Shown here one piece after another: positions 42,428-51,866 of a DNA stretch of 64,000 bases (position 1 is its first letter; the number at the start of each line of letters is the position of its first letter). The translations under genes and the position numbers were made by a program. The notes beneath the pieces were generated by a model. That model saw nothing but the letters and a program-made list of their open reading frames with translations, made no database searches and was not told the origin of the DNA. This DNA comes from Rhodococcus qingshengii JCM 15477 (GTDB taxonomy: Bacteria > Actinomycetota > Actinomycetes > Mycobacteriales > Mycobacteriaceae): positions 33,899-97,898 of the forward strand of contig NZ_CP096565.1 of the NCBI RefSeq assembly GCF_023221595.1. Reading direction: 5' to 3'.

Positions 42428-43626
42428 CCTTACATCGGGCCCTCGTCGTCGGGGCCAGCCATGCCGGAGCCCAACTCGCGGCCAGTCTTCGACAGGAAGG
42501 GTGGACCGGCGAGATCGTTCTCATCGGCGATGAGTCGACGTTGCCCTACCAACGCCCTCCTTTGTCGAAGGCGTACCTGGCCGGGAAGAGCACACTCGAC
42601 GAGCTTGCGATCCGCAATGCCGATTTCTATAGCAAGCAGGGAATCCAAGTCCTGAATGCGACGGTGGAGGCGATCGACCGCTCGGGTGGTCATCTCTCAC
42701 TGAGTACCGGCGGCGCACTAGCTTACGACCAGCTTGCGCTGTGCACTGGCGCCCGCCCTCGGCGACTCCCCACCCCGGGAGCCAACTTGGCCGGAGTCTA
42801 CTACTTACGCACAGTCGCAGACGTCGAGATGATCCGAGTGGCCGCCCACGCAGGACGTCGGGCAGTGATCATCGGCGGCGGTTACATCGGACTGGAGACG
42901 GCTGCCTCGTTGCGTGCACTGGGGCTGGAGGTCACCGTGCTCGAGGCGACTGGGCGCGTCCTTGAGCGGGTCACTGCCCCCGAAGTATCAGCGTTCTTCG
43001 ACCGTATTCACCGGCAGGAGGGCGTGAAAATCCGGACGGGTGTGCTGGTCGAGGTTCTGTCCGGCGAGGACAGGGTCCGTGAAGTAGTTCTGTCCGGTGG
43101 CGAGTCAATTCCCGCTGACCTCGTCATTGTCGGCATCGGCGTTGAGCCGAACACCGATCTTGCCGCCGCCGCAGGTCTGGTCATTGATAACGGCGTCGTG
43201 ATCGACGACCAGGCCCGGACCAGCGACCCCGACATCGTGGCCGCCGGGGATTGCGCAAGCCACAGCATGGCTCGCTACAGCCGCCCTCTACGCCTGGAGT
43301 CTGTGCCGAGCGCGCACGAGCAAGCCAAGGTCGCTGCCGCGACGGTGTGTGGGAAGTCCAAGAAGATAGCGGCGCTTCCATGGTTCTGGTCGGATCAATA
43401 TGATCTCAAGCTCCAGATCGCCGGTCTGAACACCGGTTACGACGAAGTCATCCTCAGCGGAGACCCGACCCGAGACCGCGACTTCACCTGCTTCTACCTC
43501 CGTGAGGGAGAGCTTATTGGCGCCGACTGCATCAACCGCCCCCGTGACTTCATGTTCAGCAAGCGGGTAATCACGCAGCAACTCCCCATCGACCGAACTG
43601 AACTGGCGCTTGCCAGCTCCGCCTGA
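42424..43626 (+). CDS. NAD(P)H:ferredoxin reductase (putidaredoxin reductase type)
   Basis: 400 aa, starting with an ATGA overlap. FAD-binding VVGASHAGAQLAASLRQEG, second Rossmann motif VIIGGGYIGLETAASLRALG, and AGDCAS in the third FAD motif. Passes electrons from NAD(P)H to the ferredoxin at 40694. Confidence 0.93.
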   Translation: MTLHRALVVGASHAGAQLAASLRQEGWTGEIVLIGDESTLPYQRPPLSKAYLAGKSTLDELAIRNADFYSKQGIQVLNATVEAIDRSGGHLSLSTGGALAYDQLALCTGARPRRLPTPGANLAGVYYLRTVADVEMIRVAAHAGRRAVIIGGGYIGLETAASLRALGLEVTVLEATGRVLERVTAPEVSAFFDRIHRQEGVKIRTGVLVEVLSGEDRVREVVLSGGESIPADLVIVGIGVEPNTDLAAAAGLVIDNGVVIDDQARTSDPDIVAAGDCASHSMARYSRPLRLESVPSAHEQAKVAAATVCGKSKKIAALPWFWSDQYDLKLQIAGLNTGYDEVILSGDPTRDRDFTCFYLREGELIGADCINRPRDFMFSKRVITQQLPIDRTELALASSA

Positions 43627-43693
43627 GATGACGGGTCTTCGGGCGATGGGTACGAAATGGTGAGTGCGGGCTGCGTTTCGGAAAGGAACACAA

Positions 43694-45157
43694 GTGACGA
43701 ACATTATCCATCTCCCGCTGGCGAAGGGTCGTGAGCGACTCTCGTCGGTCCTCATGGTGCCACTGCCGAGTCGGGTCGACGCGGCCCTGCTCGGGGCCAG
43801 TGACCGGTGGCCTGTCCGAGAGCTCGCCCCGCCCCCGGCGGGGTCAGGCCTCAAACCGGTCTTAGGGACCGCTGGCATGCCTCTGCTCGGTCACACCCTG
43901 GACTACATCCGGTTCGGATCTAACTTCTCCCGGGCCAGGTACCAGCGGCTAGGACCTGTGTCGTGGATGGGCGCCTTCGGCACGAAAATAGTGGCGGTTG
44001 CCGGACCGGATGCCATACAGGAGGTGCTGACCACCAAGGCGAAGTCGTTCTCCCAGGACGGGTGGACCTATCTCATCGATGCCTTTTTTCATCGGGGCCT
44101 GATGTTGATGAGCTTCGACGAACACAGGATGCATCGGCGGATCATGCAGGAGGCGTTCACCCGCGACCGACTCGCCGGCTACGTCGACCAGCTCGGCCCG
44201 ACGCTGGAGGCCAGCATCCCAGGGTGGACAGCGGGACAATCCACCACGCGCATCTACCCGCTGCTGAAGGCACTAACTCTCGACGTCGCCACGAAGGTCT
44301 TCATGGCAGGTCGGGGGGGTAGCGAGGATACCGATGCCATCAACGACGCCTTCGTGGCCACCGTGCGTGCGGCCAGCTCGATCATCCGTTTCCCGTTACC
44401 GGGGACTCGTTGGCGAGCGGGAGTCCGTGGGCGCGCGCTCTTGGAGGACTACTTCACCCGGCACCTGCCGGCGGCTCGAAGTGGCCAAGGAGGCGACCTC
44501 TTTGCGGGGCTGTGCCATGCGCGCACGGCCGACGGTGAGGCGTTCACCGATGAGGACGTCGTTAGCCACATGATCTTCTTGATGATGGCGGCCCACGACA
44601 CATCGACCATCACCACCACCGCTGCCGCCTACTTCCTCGCCAAGCACCCGGCCTGGCAGGAACGGGCGCGGGCCGAGTCCGACCGACTCGGTGGACGCCG
44701 CCCGGACATCGACGACCTGGACTCACTGGAGACTCTCGACCTGGTGATCAAGGAGACACTCCGTCTGGTGGCGCCCGTGCCCATCGTGATGCGCAAGACG
44801 GTCGAAGACGTGGATATCGCCGGCCACCACATCCCGGCGGACACCCTGGTGGCCGTGGCTCCGTCGGTGAACCACTTCGACGAGTCGTGCTGGACCGACC
44901 CCGACACCTTTGACCCTGACCGCTTCAGCGAACCGCGGCGTGAGGACCAGAATCACCGCCTCGGGTGGATCCCCTTCGGAGGAGGGGTACACAAGTGCAT
45001 CGGTCTGCACTTCGGCACCCTCGAAGTCAAGGCGATTCTGCACCACATGCTACGCACCTACACCTGGACGGTCCCCGATCAGTATGAAGCGAGGTGGGAC
45101 AACACCTCGCTCCCCATTCCGGTCGACGGGTTGCCGATAACTCTGGAGCGCAGATGA
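43694..45157 (+). CDS. Cytochrome P450, second, class E-like
   Basis: 487 aa, GTG at 43694 behind AAAGGA. I-helix FLMMAAHDTSTITTT, ExxR in VIKETLRLVAPVPIVMR, heme loop WIPFGGGVHKCIGLHFGTLE. The sequence resembles CYP51/CYP26-like bacterial P450s more than CYP153, so it probably oxidises a different position or a later intermediate. It overlaps the transglutaminase-like gene by 4 bases and lies 67 bp after the reductase. Confidence 0.9.
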   Translation: MTNIIHLPLAKGRERLSSVLMVPLPSRVDAALLGASDRWPVRELAPPPAGSGLKPVLGTAGMPLLGHTLDYIRFGSNFSRARYQRLGPVSWMGAFGTKIVAVAGPDAIQEVLTTKAKSFSQDGWTYLIDAFFHRGLMLMSFDEHRMHRRIMQEAFTRDRLAGYVDQLGPTLEASIPGWTAGQSTTRIYPLLKALTLDVATKVFMAGRGGSEDTDAINDAFVATVRAASSIIRFPLPGTRWRAGVRGRALLEDYFTRHLPAARSGQGGDLFAGLCHARTADGEAFTDEDVVSHMIFLMMAAHDTSTITTTAAAYFLAKHPAWQERARAESDRLGGRRPDIDDLDSLETLDLVIKETLRLVAPVPIVMRKTVEDVDIAGHHIPADTLVAVAPSVNHFDESCWTDPDTFDPDRFSEPRREDQNHRLGWIPFGGGVHKCIGLHFGTLEVKAILHHMLRTYTWTVPDQYEARWDNTSLPIPVDGLPITLERR

Positions 45158-45879
45158 ATAAGGCACCGCTGGCGCACTCGTGGGCGACCGACTTCCTCGA
45201 CATCGAGCACGAGTCCGTCCGGGCGTTCACCGCCGCCGCGGTTGGGGATGCGGGCACCGACCGGGACAAGGCGAAGCGCCTCTTCGCCGCCGTCCGCGAC
45301 CAGATCCGGTACGACCCCTACACGGTGTCGGACGATCCCGCCCATTATCGAGCAAGCTTCGTCCTCGAGACCGGGCGCGCCTATTGCGTCCCGAAGGCGG
45401 TGCTCTTGACCGCGGTGTGCCGTGCGGCAGGGATTCCGGCGCTACTGGGGTTTGCCGACGTCCGAAATCATTTGCAGACCGAAGCGTTGCGAGCGCTCAT
45501 GGGCGGCACAGACCTGTTCGTCTATCACGGCTACAGCCATCTCTACGTCAACGGCCGGTGGATGAAGGCGACCCCGGCGTTCAACACCGAGTTGTGTGCC
45601 CGTTTCGGGGTGCCGCCGGTGGATTTCGACGGCGAGCACGACGCCCTCCTGCACGCCTTCGCCGCCGACGGAGCCCTGCACATGGAGTATGTCCGCGAGC
45701 GCGGCGTCTTCGACGACCTGCCTTTGAACACGATCTTGACCGAGCTTCGGCATACCTATGGACAGCGAATCTTTGAGCGCACCCCCGTGCTCGCTGACGC
45801 TTTCACCGACACACCCGACAGATGCACCCAGCCCGACGGGATCGCCCGCGGGCTCCACTCACTCCCGGAGGCCCGATGA
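45154..45879 (+). CDS. Transglutaminase-like (cysteine protease fold) protein
   Basis: 241 aa. Catalytic Cys in GRAYCVPKAVLLTAVCRAAG, His in YHGYSHLYVNGRW, and the following Asn/Asp region (KATPAFNTEL) form the triad pattern of the transglutaminase-like superfamily. These enzymes hydrolyse or form amide bonds. It overlaps both neighbours by 4 bases (ATGA), so it is an integral member of the operon. In an oxidation pathway this is unusual and hints at an amide or peptide-conjugated intermediate. Confidence 0.85.
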   Translation: MNKAPLAHSWATDFLDIEHESVRAFTAAAVGDAGTDRDKAKRLFAAVRDQIRYDPYTVSDDPAHYRASFVLETGRAYCVPKAVLLTAVCRAAGIPALLGFADVRNHLQTEALRALMGGTDLFVYHGYSHLYVNGRWMKATPAFNTELCARFGVPPVDFDGEHDALLHAFAADGALHMEYVRERGVFDDLPLNTILTELRHTYGQRIFERTPVLADAFTDTPDRCTQPDGIARGLHSLPEAR

Positions 45880-47405
45880 GCACGGCGACCACAGCGGATG
45901 CCCTGGACGTACGCAACCCCGCCGACGGCCGGCTGGTCGCAACCGTCCCCATCGATACCCGCGAGACCGTGAACAGCATCGCGGCCGATCTCCGCCGCGC
46001 TCAGCTCGGGTGGGCTCAGGCAAGCCCGCGGCAACGCTCCCGATGGTTGCATCGCTGGCGAGACTGGATCCTGGCTCACACCGACGAACTCACCGATCTG
46101 CTGCAAGCCGAAACAGGCAAGGTGCGCCCCGACGCCCTGGTTGAGACGACAGCATCGTGCGAGTTCATCACCTACTACGCAAACCATGCCGAGAAGTTTC
46201 TCGCTGACGAGCAAGTCCGATCCGCAGGTCTGCTAAGTCTGCCGAAACGGTTGTCCAAGACCTACCACCCGTACCCGGTTGTCGGGCTCATCACACCGTG
46301 GAACTTCCCGATCACCCTCTTCCTCATGGATGCAGCTCCTGCGCTGGCTGCCGGATGCGCAGTCCTGGCGAAGTCCTCGGAAGAGACGCCACTGACCTGT
46401 GCACGAGTCGTCGAGGGCTGGCACGAGATCGGCGCCCCACCGGTTTTGGCGCATGTTGTGGGTGCTAGCGAAGCAGGTGCTGCGGTCGTGGACGCCGCTG
46501 ACTTCGTTCAGTTCACGGGCTCGACAGCCACCGGGAGGACAATCGCGATCCGCTGTGCCGAGCAATTGAAGCCTGTGAGCTTGGAGTTAGGCGGTAAAGA
46601 TCCGGCGATCGTGCTGGAGGACGCCGACCTTGCTCGTGCTGTGGAGGGGATCGCGTGGGGCGGTCTGTTCAACGCGGGGCAGGTCTGCATCTCAGTCGAG
46701 CGGGTGTATGTGGTCTCTGAGATCTACGACGAGTTCGTGGCCCGGCTGGCTCAACGAGTACGGTCACTTACCCAAGGTGCCGCGGCAGGTGACGACGTAG
46801 GTGCGATGGTCACGGCGAGACAGGTCGAGATAGCCGATCGCCACGTCAGCCAGGCAGTGGCGGCAGGTGCGCAGGTACTGGCCGGCGGAACCCTAAGCGC
46901 GGTCGGGAACTACTACGCTCCAACCGTTGTGGTCGGCGTCGACCACACAATGGCCTGCATGACCGAGGAGACCTTCGGCCCCACGATCCCTGTGATGCGT
47001 GTCGCGGACGAGGACGAGGCCATCCACCTGGCTAACGACTCGGCGTTCGGCTTGTCTGCCACAGTGTGGACCCGCGACCATGCTCGTGCGCGGCGTATCG
47101 CACAACGTCTGGACGCGGGTGCAGTCAACATCAACGACGTCTTCAGCAACCTCTTCGCCACCACACTGCCGCACAGTGGATGGAAGGCCTCAGGTATCGG
47201 TGCGCGACTAGGCGGCGCCTACGGACTTCACAAATACTGCCGGGTCCAGTCCGTGACCGAGCCGCGGATCCCTGTCCTGACACGAGAACTCACGTGGTAC
47301 CCGTACACCTCCCGACGTACGGCCATCGCCGAAAAAGTATTGCGTGCAGCAGCCGGTCGCGGTCTACGACAACGCCTCGGCCTGAACAAGGAGCACAGCA
47401 AGTGA
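45876..47405 (+). CDS. Aldehyde dehydrogenase
   Basis: 509 aa. NAD site ITPWNFPITLF and FTGSTATGR, general base in LELGGKDPAIV, nucleophile in FNAGQVCISVERV. It oxidises an aldehyde, most simply the product of CYP153 plus alcohol dehydrogenase action, to the acid used by the acyl-CoA ligase. Overlaps the SDR by GTGA. Confidence 0.93.
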   Translation: MSTATTADALDVRNPADGRLVATVPIDTRETVNSIAADLRRAQLGWAQASPRQRSRWLHRWRDWILAHTDELTDLLQAETGKVRPDALVETTASCEFITYYANHAEKFLADEQVRSAGLLSLPKRLSKTYHPYPVVGLITPWNFPITLFLMDAAPALAAGCAVLAKSSEETPLTCARVVEGWHEIGAPPVLAHVVGASEAGAAVVDAADFVQFTGSTATGRTIAIRCAEQLKPVSLELGGKDPAIVLEDADLARAVEGIAWGGLFNAGQVCISVERVYVVSEIYDEFVARLAQRVRSLTQGAAAGDDVGAMVTARQVEIADRHVSQAVAAGAQVLAGGTLSAVGNYYAPTVVVGVDHTMACMTEETFGPTIPVMRVADEDEAIHLANDSAFGLSATVWTRDHARARRIAQRLDAGAVNINDVFSNLFATTLPHSGWKASGIGARLGGAYGLHKYCRVQSVTEPRIPVLTRELTWYPYTSRRTAIAEKVLRAAAGRGLRQRLGLNKEHSK

Positions 47406-48238
47406 CGACACACAATCCCCATACCGCCGCGAAAACAGTGGCGATCACCGGGGGAGCCCGCGGCATCGGCTACCAGACCGCGAAGGAGCTGATCCGACGA
47501 GGTCACCGCGTGGCCATCGGCGACATCGACGAGGCACGTGCTAAGGAGACCGCCGCCGAACTGGGGGTTAAGGTTGTCACCCGCCTCGATGTCACCGACC
47601 CTGACTCGTTCAAAGACTTTCTCGACCTAGTCGAGGGAGACCTCGGCCCCCTCGACGTGCTGATCAACAACGCGGGCATCATGCCCACCGGGCACACCCA
47701 CGAGGAAGACGACGCGGTGACCCGGCGGCAGGTCGAGATCAACGTCCTGGGAGTCATCTTTGGGACCAAACTCGCCCTTCAACGGATGCTCCCTCGTCGT
47801 ACTGGACACATCATCAACACCGCATCACTGGCCGGCGAGCTCGCCGTCCCCGGTCTGGCGACCTACTGCGGCACCAAATTCGCGGTCATCGGATTCACGG
47901 AGGCGGCGCGACTGGAATACCGCAAGTCAGGCGTGCGGCTGTCCACAGTGCGGCCCACGTTCACCAACACCGAACTCGTTGCTGGGACAGCAGGAGCCAA
48001 GGGACTGCGCAATGCAGAGCCCGAGGAAATCGCTCGAGTGACAGCCGAACTGATCGAGAAACCGCGGCCCTTCGTGCGCGTCACTCGCCTCGCAGGGAGC
48101 ATGGTCGCAGCGATGAAGTTCGTCCCCGAACGGCTCGCCACCAGGCTCGGATCGGCCCTGGACACAGACTCTGTATTCCTCGACGACGTGGACATGGGGG
48201 CACGTCAGGCCTACCTGGACAGAATTCGGAACAACTGA
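47402..48238 (+). CDS. Short-chain dehydrogenase/reductase
   Basis: 278 aa, GTG at 47402. Cofactor motif TGGARGIG, INNAG, catalytic Ser in IINTASLAGE and YCGTK with Tyr and Lys. Likely oxidises the primary or secondary alcohol formed by one of the P450s. Translationally coupled to the aldehyde dehydrogenase. Confidence 0.92.
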   Translation: MTTHNPHTAAKTVAITGGARGIGYQTAKELIRRGHRVAIGDIDEARAKETAAELGVKVVTRLDVTDPDSFKDFLDLVEGDLGPLDVLINNAGIMPTGHTHEEDDAVTRRQVEINVLGVIFGTKLALQRMLPRRTGHIINTASLAGELAVPGLATYCGTKFAVIGFTEAARLEYRKSGVRLSTVRPTFTNTELVAGTAGAKGLRNAEPEEIARVTAELIEKPRPFVRVTRLAGSMVAAMKFVPERLATRLGSALDTDSVFLDDVDMGARQAYLDRIRNN

Positions 48239-48276
48239 CCTGGTCTTCGAACCCACCACCCAAAAAAGGAAGATAC

Positions 48277-49344
48277 ATGCCCCGCAAGATCCTGATCAAG
48301 GACTACCCCCATCAGATCGGGGGGCACTGTGGTTCTGGCGCAATGCGGGATCTTCTGCACTGGCATGGACTGGGGTGGGAAGGGCCACCCGATGAAGGTC
48401 TGGTGTTCGCACTCGGCGGCTCGCTGGGGCTAGCGTACCTCCGATCGAATGACCTGGTTCCACCATTGTATTTGGTGGGACGAGGGGCCGACTTCGAAAT
48501 CGATCTACCCCGCCGGCTAGGCGGACAGGTCCACGTTCTCACCACCGACGATCCCAGTGAGGGATGGTCTTGGGTTCTCGACGAGATCGACGCAGGCAGA
48601 CCCAGCCTGGTGTGGGGCGACATAGCCGAGCTACCGTACCTGCAGGTCCAGTTGCAGATGAGTCGCCACGACATCGTGGTGATCGGTTACGACGAAGCTA
48701 AGGGGATTGCCTTCGTCGTAGACAATGATCGCGCCGAGGTGCAGGAAGTCCCGCTCGATTCGCTGGCTCGGGCGCGTTCCTCGACGTCCTTCCCTCAACC
48801 GACGCGCCACTGTACATACCGCATCACCTGGCCGAGCGCGCTGCCAGACATGGCAACAGTGGCGGCAGAGGCATTTCGCCAATCCGCGGCCAACATGCGC
48901 CACCCGTCACAGCCGGGGATCGTTGATCTCACGACCATGGAGGCCGGGGCCGAGGGGCTAGCTGCAGTCGAGCAGTTGGCGGCCGACCTTCGAGCCTGGG
49001 CAGACCTTCCGACAAGAGATCTTGAGATCTTCCTGTTCAGTCTGGGCGCTTTCATCGAGAAGGCGGGCACCGGCGGCGGCCTATTCCGCCGGTTGCTCGC
49101 CGATGGCTGCGCGGATGTCGCACGCCTGACCGGTGATCTAGCCACCGCCGACCTCGCCGTCGCCGCCAGCCGTTGTGCGCAGGCATGGACCGAAACTGCA
49201 CGTGCCGGGACCCAACGCGACATTGATGCGCGCGCTCGCTTAGCGGCGGTGGTCACGGCGGCTAGCCGACTACCAGAACTCGAGTCGAACCTGGTCGAGT
49301 CCCTGGAATTGGCTTCAACCTCACTTACGGCTGCAGGTCTCTGA
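48277..49344 (+). CDS. BtrH-like acyltransferase / C39-fold cysteine peptidase (BtrH N-terminal + DUF4872)
   Basis: 355 aa, ATG at 48277. N-terminal GGHCGSGAMRDLLHWHGL with the catalytic Cys, and FALGGSLGLAYL; a later SRHDIVVIGYDEAKG has the His/Asp. The second half is the helical DUF4872-type domain. In butirosin synthesis BtrH moves an acyl chain from carrier protein to an amine. Here no carrier protein is present, so the acyl donor may be the CoA ester made by the next gene. 38 bp after the SDR. Confidence 0.75.
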   Translation: MPRKILIKDYPHQIGGHCGSGAMRDLLHWHGLGWEGPPDEGLVFALGGSLGLAYLRSNDLVPPLYLVGRGADFEIDLPRRLGGQVHVLTTDDPSEGWSWVLDEIDAGRPSLVWGDIAELPYLQVQLQMSRHDIVVIGYDEAKGIAFVVDNDRAEVQEVPLDSLARARSSTSFPQPTRHCTYRITWPSALPDMATVAAEAFRQSAANMRHPSQPGIVDLTTMEAGAEGLAAVEQLAADLRAWADLPTRDLEIFLFSLGAFIEKAGTGGGLFRRLLADGCADVARLTGDLATADLAVAASRCAQAWTETARAGTQRDIDARARLAAVVTAASRLPELESNLVESLELASTSLTAAGL

Positions 49345-49427
49345 CAGCCCGCTGTTAACCAGGACGCCCGGTGAATTGATCTGCGGATCGCTGTTCGTTC
49401 GCAGGCACTATCGAATGAAGGAATGGT

Positions 49428-51059
49428 ATGCAGAGCACGATGATGAACTTTCCCTTGACAACTGCGGCGATTCTGCGCCACGGTTCGAGTGTGCATAGCT
49501 CGGCAACCGTACGGACCTTGCAGTCCGACGGGAGCGTTAAGGTCGGCACTTTCGCCGAAGTCGGACGGAGAGCCGCACAGTTGGCCAACGCATTGCGCGG
49601 TTGCGGGATCACAGGCGATGAGCGTGTTGCGACCTTTATGTGGAACAACCAGGAGCATGTTGAGGCCTACTGTGCGGTGCCCTCGATGGGCGCAGTGCTG
49701 CACACCCTGAACCTACGTCTCACCCCTGATCAACTTGTCTACATCGGCAACCACGCCGAGGATCAGGTCGTAATTCTCGATGGAAGCCTGCTGCCCTTGC
49801 TGGCCCCTGTACTGCTGCAGCTCACCAGCGTGCACACCGTCGTCGTGACCGGCGAAGTGGACCTTACCCCGCTGCACCGTGACGGGGTCAGGGTCGTGGG
49901 GTACGAGGAGTTCCTCGCCTCTCAGTCCGATACGTTCGACTGGCCTGATCTCGATGAGCAGTCCGCAGCCGCTATGTGTTATACCTCGGGTACCACCGGC
50001 AACCCCAAAGGGGTCGCCTACAGCCACCGGTCGACGTACTTGCATTCGATGGCGGCCTGCGCCGCCGACGGACTGCGAGTCAGCTGCGATGATCGGATCC
50101 TTGCCATCGTGCCGATGTTCCACGCCAACGCTTGGGGACTAGTCTATGCCGCCCTTATGTCGGGCGCCGACCTACTCATGCCTGACAGGTTCCTGCAGGC
50201 TGAGCCGCTGGTGCGGCTCATCGACGCGCAGAGGCCGACCGTCGCGGGCGCAGTTCCGACGATCTGGAATGACGTCTTAAACTTCTTGGAGGCAAACTCC
50301 AGCTATGACATCTCCTCTCTCGGTCTGGTCGCCTGCGGTGGTTCCGCAGTACCCCTTCACCTGATGGAGGCCTTCGAGGAGAGGTACGGCGTGCAGGTCG
50401 TCCAGGCATGGGGAATGACCGAAACCTCGCCGCTGGCCGCCATCGCACGCCCACCGGTATCGCTCGATGTGCAGGAGCGCTGGCGCCTGCGCGCCACCCA
50501 AGGCCGCCCGGTTGCAGGGGTGGAGCTGAGGATTGTCGACGACGAGGGCAATAAGCTCCCGCACGACGGCGAAGCGGTCGGTGAGTTGCAAGCACGCGGG
50601 CCCTGGATTACCGGCTCGTACGTCGGCGAGGAGCATGACAGTGAGAAGTTTCAGGAAGGGTGGTTACGCACCGGCGACGTCGGGCGGATCGATGCACGCA
50701 ATTTCGTGACGCTGACCGACCGCGCCAAGGACGTGATCAAGTCCGGCGGGGAGTGGATCTCCTCGGTCGAGCTCGAACTGCTGCTTGCCGGTCATCCAGA
50801 CGTGCTCGAGGCATCTGTGATCGGAGTGCCGGACGAGAAGTGGCAAGAACGCCCCCTCGCGGTGATCGTTCCACGTGAGGGCCACGAGCCCACACCTGCT
50901 AATCTGCGCGACTTCCTCGACGGCAAGGTCGCCAAGTGGTGGCTGCCCGAGCGTTGGTGCTTCATCTCCGAGGTGCCCAAGACCTCAGTCGGCAAGTTCG
51001 ACAAGAAGCGCCTACGCTCCCTGCACGCCGAAGGAGAGCTAGCTGTCATCGAAATCTAG
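49428..51059 (+). CDS. Acyl-CoA ligase (AMP-forming), AlkK-like medium/long-chain type
   Basis: 543 aa, ATG at 49428. Motifs: YTSGTTGNPKGVAYSHRST, QAWGMTETSPLA, TGDVGRIDARNFV, SGGEWISSVELE, and the catalytic Lys near the end (SVGKFDKK). The spacing and sequence resemble AlkK of the Pseudomonas alkane operon. Activates the acid produced by the oxidation steps. Confidence 0.92.
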   Translation: MQSTMMNFPLTTAAILRHGSSVHSSATVRTLQSDGSVKVGTFAEVGRRAAQLANALRGCGITGDERVATFMWNNQEHVEAYCAVPSMGAVLHTLNLRLTPDQLVYIGNHAEDQVVILDGSLLPLLAPVLLQLTSVHTVVVTGEVDLTPLHRDGVRVVGYEEFLASQSDTFDWPDLDEQSAAAMCYTSGTTGNPKGVAYSHRSTYLHSMAACAADGLRVSCDDRILAIVPMFHANAWGLVYAALMSGADLLMPDRFLQAEPLVRLIDAQRPTVAGAVPTIWNDVLNFLEANSSYDISSLGLVACGGSAVPLHLMEAFEERYGVQVVQAWGMTETSPLAAIARPPVSLDVQERWRLRATQGRPVAGVELRIVDDEGNKLPHDGEAVGELQARGPWITGSYVGEEHDSEKFQEGWLRTGDVGRIDARNFVTLTDRAKDVIKSGGEWISSVELELLLAGHPDVLEASVIGVPDEKWQERPLAVIVPREGHEPTPANLRDFLDGKVAKWWLPERWCFISEVPKTSVGKFDKKRLRSLHAEGELAVIEI

Positions 51060-51332
51060 GAAATTTTTTTCCAACCGGAGTTCTGAATAGGACGAGGCAG
51101 ATGGAACGCGGGGCGGGAAGTTTTTCACGACACCGGCGTCCATCGCAGACTACGGCACTGGTGAAGGAGATGGGGTCGTGATCTCCCGTTGGGCGGGACA
51201 CCTCGCCTGACCAACGTGGAGTTGAGCGAAGGGCTGCCACCGCACTCTCCGGAGTGCGCTCAGGTGTATTTGCATAACGGTCACACTCGAGACCGGCATT
51301 AAGCGCGGTTTCATCGACAGGAAGGTCGGACC

Positions 51333-51866
51333 ATGGGCAAAGCTTCGGATGCGGTCGGGGGGTCGGTCGACCCAGACATGGAGGACTGGGTGCGCTCATT
51401 CCGGCCGCTGGAAGAATCTAGCTCGCCTGAGTTGCCACCCCACCACCCCAACTGTCTTGGGTGCGGGCCGACGAACCCGCACGGGCATTACCTGTCGGTA
51501 CGGCGTTGCCGAGACGGCGTCGTTGCTCACCACCTCTTCGACCAACGTCACGTAGGGGCGCCCAGGATAGCACACGGCGGCGCGGTGGCGACCGTAATCG
51601 ACGATCTTTTCGGTTTCCTGCTCTACACGGTCGGAGAACTCGGCGTGACGCGCCGTCTCGAACTCGACTACCTCGCGCCGGTTCTGCTTGCCACGCCTTA
51701 CACCCTGCACGCCGATACACGGTCTCGCGATGGCCGGAAATTGAATCTCGCGGCCAGGATCGAGGATATAGAGGGTCGATCGGTCACCACGGCGACCGCC
51801 CTGTTCATCCTGGTCGACGTCGAACATTTCCTGCAGTCACAGGCGAATACTAAGAGGCAAGCATGA
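51333..51866 (+). CDS. PaaI-family hotdog thioesterase, copy 2
   Basis: 177 aa, ATG at 51333. LPPHHPNCLGCGPTNPHGHY, AHGGAVATVIDDL, FGFLLYTVGELG, DYLAPVLLATPY. Coupled by ATGA to the third P450. Its leader (AGGAAGGTCGGACC before the ATG) resembles that of copy 3, so the two copies were duplicated together with upstream DNA. The 270 bp before it (51060-51332) hold no gene. Confidence 0.85.
   Translation: MGKASDAVGGSVDPDMEDWVRSFRPLEESSSPELPPHHPNCLGCGPTNPHGHYLSVRRCRDGVVAHHLFDQRHVGAPRIAHGGAVATVIDDLFGFLLYTVGELGVTRRLELDYLAPVLLATPYTLHADTRSRDGRKLNLAARIEDIEGRSVTTATALFILVDVEHFLQSQANTKRQA

Noticed and set aside
40694..51059. fas-type cytokinin operon of Rhodococcus virulence plasmids
   Set aside because: A P450 and ferredoxin with an AraC regulator recalled it, but isopentenyl transferase, cytokinin oxidase and the transketolase-like genes are absent and the P450 is CYP153-like.
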